This document shows positions 60,862 through 64,000 of a DNA stretch of 64,000 nt, in pieces. Source of the DNA: Pseudomonas sp. S35. Its GTDB lineage: Bacteria; Pseudomonadota; Gammaproteobacteria; Pseudomonadales; Pseudomonadaceae. The notes below the pieces were generated by a model. It made no database searches, was not told the DNA's origin, and saw only the letters and a program-made list of their open reading frames with translations. The position numbers and the translations under genes were made by a program. The stretch spans positions 2,914,001 through 2,978,000 of the forward strand of contig NZ_CP019431.1 of NCBI RefSeq assembly GCF_009866765.1, written 5' to 3'. Positions within the stretch are counted from its first letter, which is position 1, and each line of letters starts with the position of its first letter.

Positions 60862-62850
60862 ATGACTGCTGAAACTCAGGTTCCAGATGATTCCTTATTG
60901 CCGCTGTCCCAGGCGCTGTTGCTGCCCAGGATTGCGATTGAAAGCACCATGCCGGTCATCGACGGCGGCGAATTTTCGGTCAAGGCCGCTGTAGGCCAGC
61001 GGGTCAACGTGACCAGCAAGGTATTCGCCGACGGCCACGACAAGCTCGCCGTATTGATCCGCTGGCGCCCGCTGCACGATGAAAGCTGGCACAGCGTGGT
61101 AATGACCGACGTAGGCAACAATGGTTGGGAAGGTGCGTTTACCGTCACCGCCCAAGGCCCTCACGAATACTGCATCGAAGCCTGGATCGATACCTACGCC
61201 AGCTTCTGCTACGAACTGCGCAAGAAGCATGAGGCTGGCGTGCCGGTCAGCCTGGAGTTGCAGGAAGGCCGCAGCCTGGTGCTGCAGGCCGCCGAGCGCA
61301 GTGACAATGAGCTGCGCGACCGCCTGATGCTGCTGCACCATGAACTGTCCGGCCTGCTGGAAACCGAGCAAGTCGCGCTGTTCCTGCACGATGACAGTGC
61401 ACACCTGATGACCCAGGCTGATCACCGCGCCTACTTGAGCATCAGCACCGTGTACCCGATTGACGTTGAGCGTGAGGCAGCGCAATTCGCCAGTTGGTAC
61501 GAGCTGTTTCCGCGCTCGATCACCGACGACCCGGCGCGTCATGGCACGTTCAACGACGTGCATTCGCGTTTGTCGATGATCCATGACATGGGCTTCGACG
61601 TGCTGTACTTCCCGCCGATCCATCCCATCGGCCGCAGCCATCGCAAAGGCAAGAACAACTCGCTGACCGCCGGCCCCGATGATCCGGGCAGTCCGTACGC
61701 GATTGGCAGCGAGGAGGGCGGGCACGAGGCCATCCACCCGCAACTGGGCAGCCGCGACGACTTTCGCCGCCTGGTCAAGGCGGCCGCCGATCACGGCCTG
61801 GAAATCGCCCTGGATTTCGCCATCCAGTGTTCCCAGGACCATCCGTGGCTCAAGCAGCACCCAGGCTGGTTCAACTGGCGCCCGGACGGCACGATCAAAT
61901 ACGCGGAAAACCCGCCGAAAAAGTATCAGGACATTGTCAACGTCGACTTCTATGCGGCGGATGCCATTCCCGGCCTGTGGACCGAACTGCGGGATATCGT
62001 GGTGGGCTGGGTGGAAGAGGGCGTGAAGACCTTTCGCGTCGACAACCCCCACACCAAGCCGTTGCCCTTTTGGCAATGGCTGATCAGCGATGTTCGCGCC
62101 AAGCACCCCGACGTGATCTTCCTCGCCGAGGCCTTCACCACGCCGGCGATGATGGCGCGGTTGGGCAAGGTCGGTTATTCCCAGAGCTACACCTATTTCA
62201 CCTGGCGCAACACCAAGGCCGAGCTGAGCGAATACTTCACTCAATTGAACCAGTCGCCGTGGCGCGAGTGCTACCGGCCGAATTTTTTCGTCAATACCCC
62301 GGACATCAACCCAGGCTTTTTGCACGAATCCGGCCGCCCTGGCTTTCTGATCCGTGCCGCGCTGGCGACTATGGGCTCGGGCCTGTGGGGTATGTATTCC
62401 GGCTTTGAACTGTGCGAAGCCGCACCGGTGCCGGGCAAAGAGGAATACCTGGACTCGGAGAAATACGAGATCCGCCCTCGGGACTTCACCGCGCCGGGCA
62501 ACATCATTGCCGAAATCGCCCAGCTCAACCGCATCCGCCGGCAAAACCCGGCGTTGCAGACTCACCTGGGGTTCAAGCTCTACACCGCGTGGAACGACAA
62601 CATCCTGTACTTCGGCAAGCGCAGCGAGGATGGCAGCAACTTCATCCTGGTCGCCATCAACCTCGACCCGTTCAATGCCCAGCAAGCGCACTTTGAGTTG
62701 CCGCTGTGGGAGTTGGGCCTGCCCGATGATGCGCAGACCCAAGGTGAAGATTTGATGAACGGCCATCGCTGGACCTGGTATGGCAAGACCCAGTGGACGC
62801 GCCTTGATCCGCAGATGCCGTTCGGGATCTGGCGCATCACTTTGACCTGA
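60862..62850 (+). CDS. glgE: GlgE, alpha-1,4-glucan:maltose-1-phosphate maltosyltransferase
   Basis: 662 residues, GH13 family; extends alpha-glucans using maltose-1-phosphate made from trehalose. Nucleophile Asp394 in FRVDNPHTKP, acid/base Glu423 in IFLAEAFTTP, and Asp481 in NTPDINPGF occupy the same or nearly the same numbers as in the S. coelicolor enzyme. N-terminal beta domain (1-110), helical insert, catalytic barrel, C-terminal beta domain. GGGGAAG precedes the ATG. First of a glgE-treS unit; glgB would be expected beyond the window. A CTATTAC at about 60772 could be part of a stationary-phase promoter (weak). Confidence 0.95.
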   Translation: MTAETQVPDDSLLPLSQALLLPRIAIESTMPVIDGGEFSVKAAVGQRVNVTSKVFADGHDKLAVLIRWRPLHDESWHSVVMTDVGNNGWEGAFTVTAQGPHEYCIEAWIDTYASFCYELRKKHEAGVPVSLELQEGRSLVLQAAERSDNELRDRLMLLHHELSGLLETEQVALFLHDDSAHLMTQADHRAYLSISTVYPIDVEREAAQFASWYELFPRSITDDPARHGTFNDVHSRLSMIHDMGFDVLYFPPIHPIGRSHRKGKNNSLTAGPDDPGSPYAIGSEEGGHEAIHPQLGSRDDFRRLVKAAADHGLEIALDFAIQCSQDHPWLKQHPGWFNWRPDGTIKYAENPPKKYQDIVNVDFYAADAIPGLWTELRDIVVGWVEEGVKTFRVDNPHTKPLPFWQWLISDVRAKHPDVIFLAEAFTTPAMMARLGKVGYSQSYTYFTWRNTKAELSEYFTQLNQSPWRECYRPNFFVNTPDINPGFLHESGRPGFLIRAALATMGSGLWGMYSGFELCEAAPVPGKEEYLDSEKYEIRPRDFTAPGNIIAEIAQLNRIRRQNPALQTHLGFKLYTAWNDNILYFGKRSEDGSNFILVAINLDPFNAQQAHFELPLWELGLPDDAQTQGEDLMNGHRWTWYGKTQWTRLDPQMPFGIWRITLT

Positions 62851-62866
62851 GGTGTATGAGTTCTCT

Positions 62867-63032
62867 TGTGGTGAGCAAGCTCGTGCAGTGAGCGGGCTTG
62901 TCGAATCGTCGCCCCGCCCGCACCGGGCTGCGCAGCAGCCCTCAAGTTTGGCACCGAGCGCTATCTGAAAGAACTCACTGGCTTCAATAGAGCCGCTTCG
63001 CAGCCCAGCGCGGGGCGAGCCCGCTCACCACA
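62867..63032. repeat. Inverted-repeat element in the glgE-treS gap
   Basis: TGTGGTGAGC (62867) and GCTCACCACA (63023) are terminal inverted repeats, each followed inward by a GAGCGGGCTTG-like core and its complement. It is a long imperfect hairpin of the Pseudomonas interspersed type, inside the operon. Confidence 0.65.
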
Positions 63033-63074
63033 GACGCGTGCTTAGCATGGCTGTTTATTTTTCAGGAGTTTCCA

Positions 63075-64000
63075 ATGGCGAAGAAACCCAAGGCTGCCAC
63101 CTTCATCAAGGACCCGCTCTGGTACAAGGATGCGGTGATCTATCAGGTTCACGTCAAATCCTTCTTCGACTCCAATAACGACGGCATCGGTGATTTTCCC
63201 GGGCTGATCGCCAAGCTCGACTACATCGCCGACCTCGGCGTGAACACTATCTGGCTGCTGCCGTTCTACCCCTCGCCACGTCGCGATGACGGGTATGACA
63301 TCGCCGAATACCGTGGCGTACACAGCGACTACGGCACCCTGGCCGACGCCAAGCGTTTTATCGCCGAGGCCCACAAGCGTGGGTTGCGGGTGATTACCGA
63401 ACTGGTGATCAACCACACCTCCGACCAGCATCCGTGGTTCCAGCGCGCGCGCAAGGCCAAGCCGGGCTCGGCGGCGCGGGACTTCTACGTGTGGTCCGAC
63501 GACGACCAGAAGTACGACGGCACGCGCATCATCTTCCTCGACACCGAGAAGTCCAACTGGACCTGGGACCCGGTCGCCGGCCAGTATTTCTGGCACCGCT
63601 TCTACTCCCACCAGCCCGATCTCAATTTCGACAACCCGCAAGTCATGAAGGCCGTGCTGTCGGTGATGCGTTATTGGCTGGACATGGGCATCGACGGCCT
63701 GCGCCTGGACGCCATCCCTTACCTGATCGAGCGCGACGGCACGAATAACGAAAACCTTCCCGAAACCCACGACGTGCTCAAGCAGATCCGCGCCGAAATC
63801 GACGCCAACTACCCGGATCGCATGCTGCTCGCCGAAGCCAACCAATGGCCGGAAGACACTCAGTTGTACTTTGGCGACAAACACGGCGATGACGGTGATG
63901 AATGCCATATGGCGTTTCACTTCCCGCTGATGCCGCGCATGTACATGGCGCTGGCCCAGGAAGATCGCTTCCCCATCACCGATATTCTGCGCCAGACCCC
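63075..64000 (+). CDS. treS: TreS-like maltose/trehalose glucosyltransferase (3' end outside window)
   Basis: The first 308 codons of a GH13 protein starting at ATG 63075, 6 bases after AGGAG. Conserved motifs: LWYKDAVIYQVHVKSF (near 16-31), DYIADLGVNTIWLLPFYPSP, ELVINHTSDQHPWF, the nucleophile loop GLRLDAIPYL (near 214-223) and LLAEANQWPEDT (acid/base Glu). Interconverts maltose and trehalose, feeding GlgE; the Pseudomonas form often carries a C-terminal maltokinase, which cannot be seen here. Confidence 0.93.
   Translation, partial: MAKKPKAATFIKDPLWYKDAVIYQVHVKSFFDSNNDGIGDFPGLIAKLDYIADLGVNTIWLLPFYPSPRRDDGYDIAEYRGVHSDYGTLADAKRFIAEAHKRGLRVITELVINHTSDQHPWFQRARKAKPGSAARDFYVWSDDDQKYDGTRIIFLDTEKSNWTWDPVAGQYFWHRFYSHQPDLNFDNPQVMKAVLSVMRYWLDMGIDGLRLDAIPYLIERDGTNNENLPETHDVLKQIRAEIDANYPDRMLLAEANQWPEDTQLYFGDKHGDDGDECHMAFHFPLMPRMYMALAQEDRFPITDILRQT

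Noticed and set aside
60895..62766. Long antisense frame opposite glgE
   Set aside because: Explained by codon bias; glgE has intact catalytic residues and ribosome site.

Overview
The window looks like a chromosomal segment of a fluorescent Pseudomonas (P. fluorescens group). The evidence is high GC with strong third-position bias, many TGTGGGAGGGGGC-type REP palindromes, a 1619-residue NAD-dependent glutamate dehydrogenase of the Pseudomonas GdhB kind, a moxR/bat operon, a CcoG gene, a GlgE-TreS pair and many MocR/GntR regulators. I saw no rRNA, tRNA, insertion sequence, prophage or CRISPR array.

Layout. 1-7616: a five-gene fatty-acid/acyl-CoA operon (FadE-type dehydrogenase cut by the left edge, double-domain FabG4-like reductase, MaoC/HtdX-like hydratase, FadI/FadA2-like thiolase, acyl-CoA ligase) that together encode activation plus a full beta-oxidation turn. 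7797-8912: a Gfo/Idh/MocA dehydrogenase behind two IolR-like inverted repeats. 9205-12651: a YCF48-like secreted propeller and an RND exporter. 12706-22298: two giant tandem paralogues of the Pseudomonas 'dermonecrotic toxin' (DUF6543-type) family with a shared C-terminal module, the most unusual locus here. 22452-24239: a small protein, a secreted lactonase-type propeller and a tiny secreted peptide. 24247-29716: sbcD-sbcC-GST operon. 30425-37267: moxR-DUF58-DUF4381-batA-batB/C-batD operon, densely overlapping. 38397-43256: gdhB. 44474-47275: DctA-like symporter with two FCD/GntR regulators. 47508-53222: tag, a cupin, a MocR regulator, an SDR/aminoglycoside-phosphotransferase-like pair and a D-2-hydroxyacid dehydrogenase. 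53634-54995: an AT-rich stretch with small exported or unknown proteins. 55234-59467: a serine-type amino-acid permease, a second MocR regulator and an orphan ccoG. 59652-60657: small proteins and an MgtC/YhiD-type membrane protein. 60862-64000: glgE and the start of treS (trehalose / alpha-glucan metabolism; treS runs off the right edge).

A recurring regulatory theme is the A-rich CA motif (AANAANAA) beside the ribosome binding site of five catabolic or export genes (fadD-like, Gfo/Idh, YCF48/RND, gdhB, SDR). This suggests shared Hfq/Crc catabolite repression. Family names and functions rest on motif recognition by eye. No database search or structure prediction was run.
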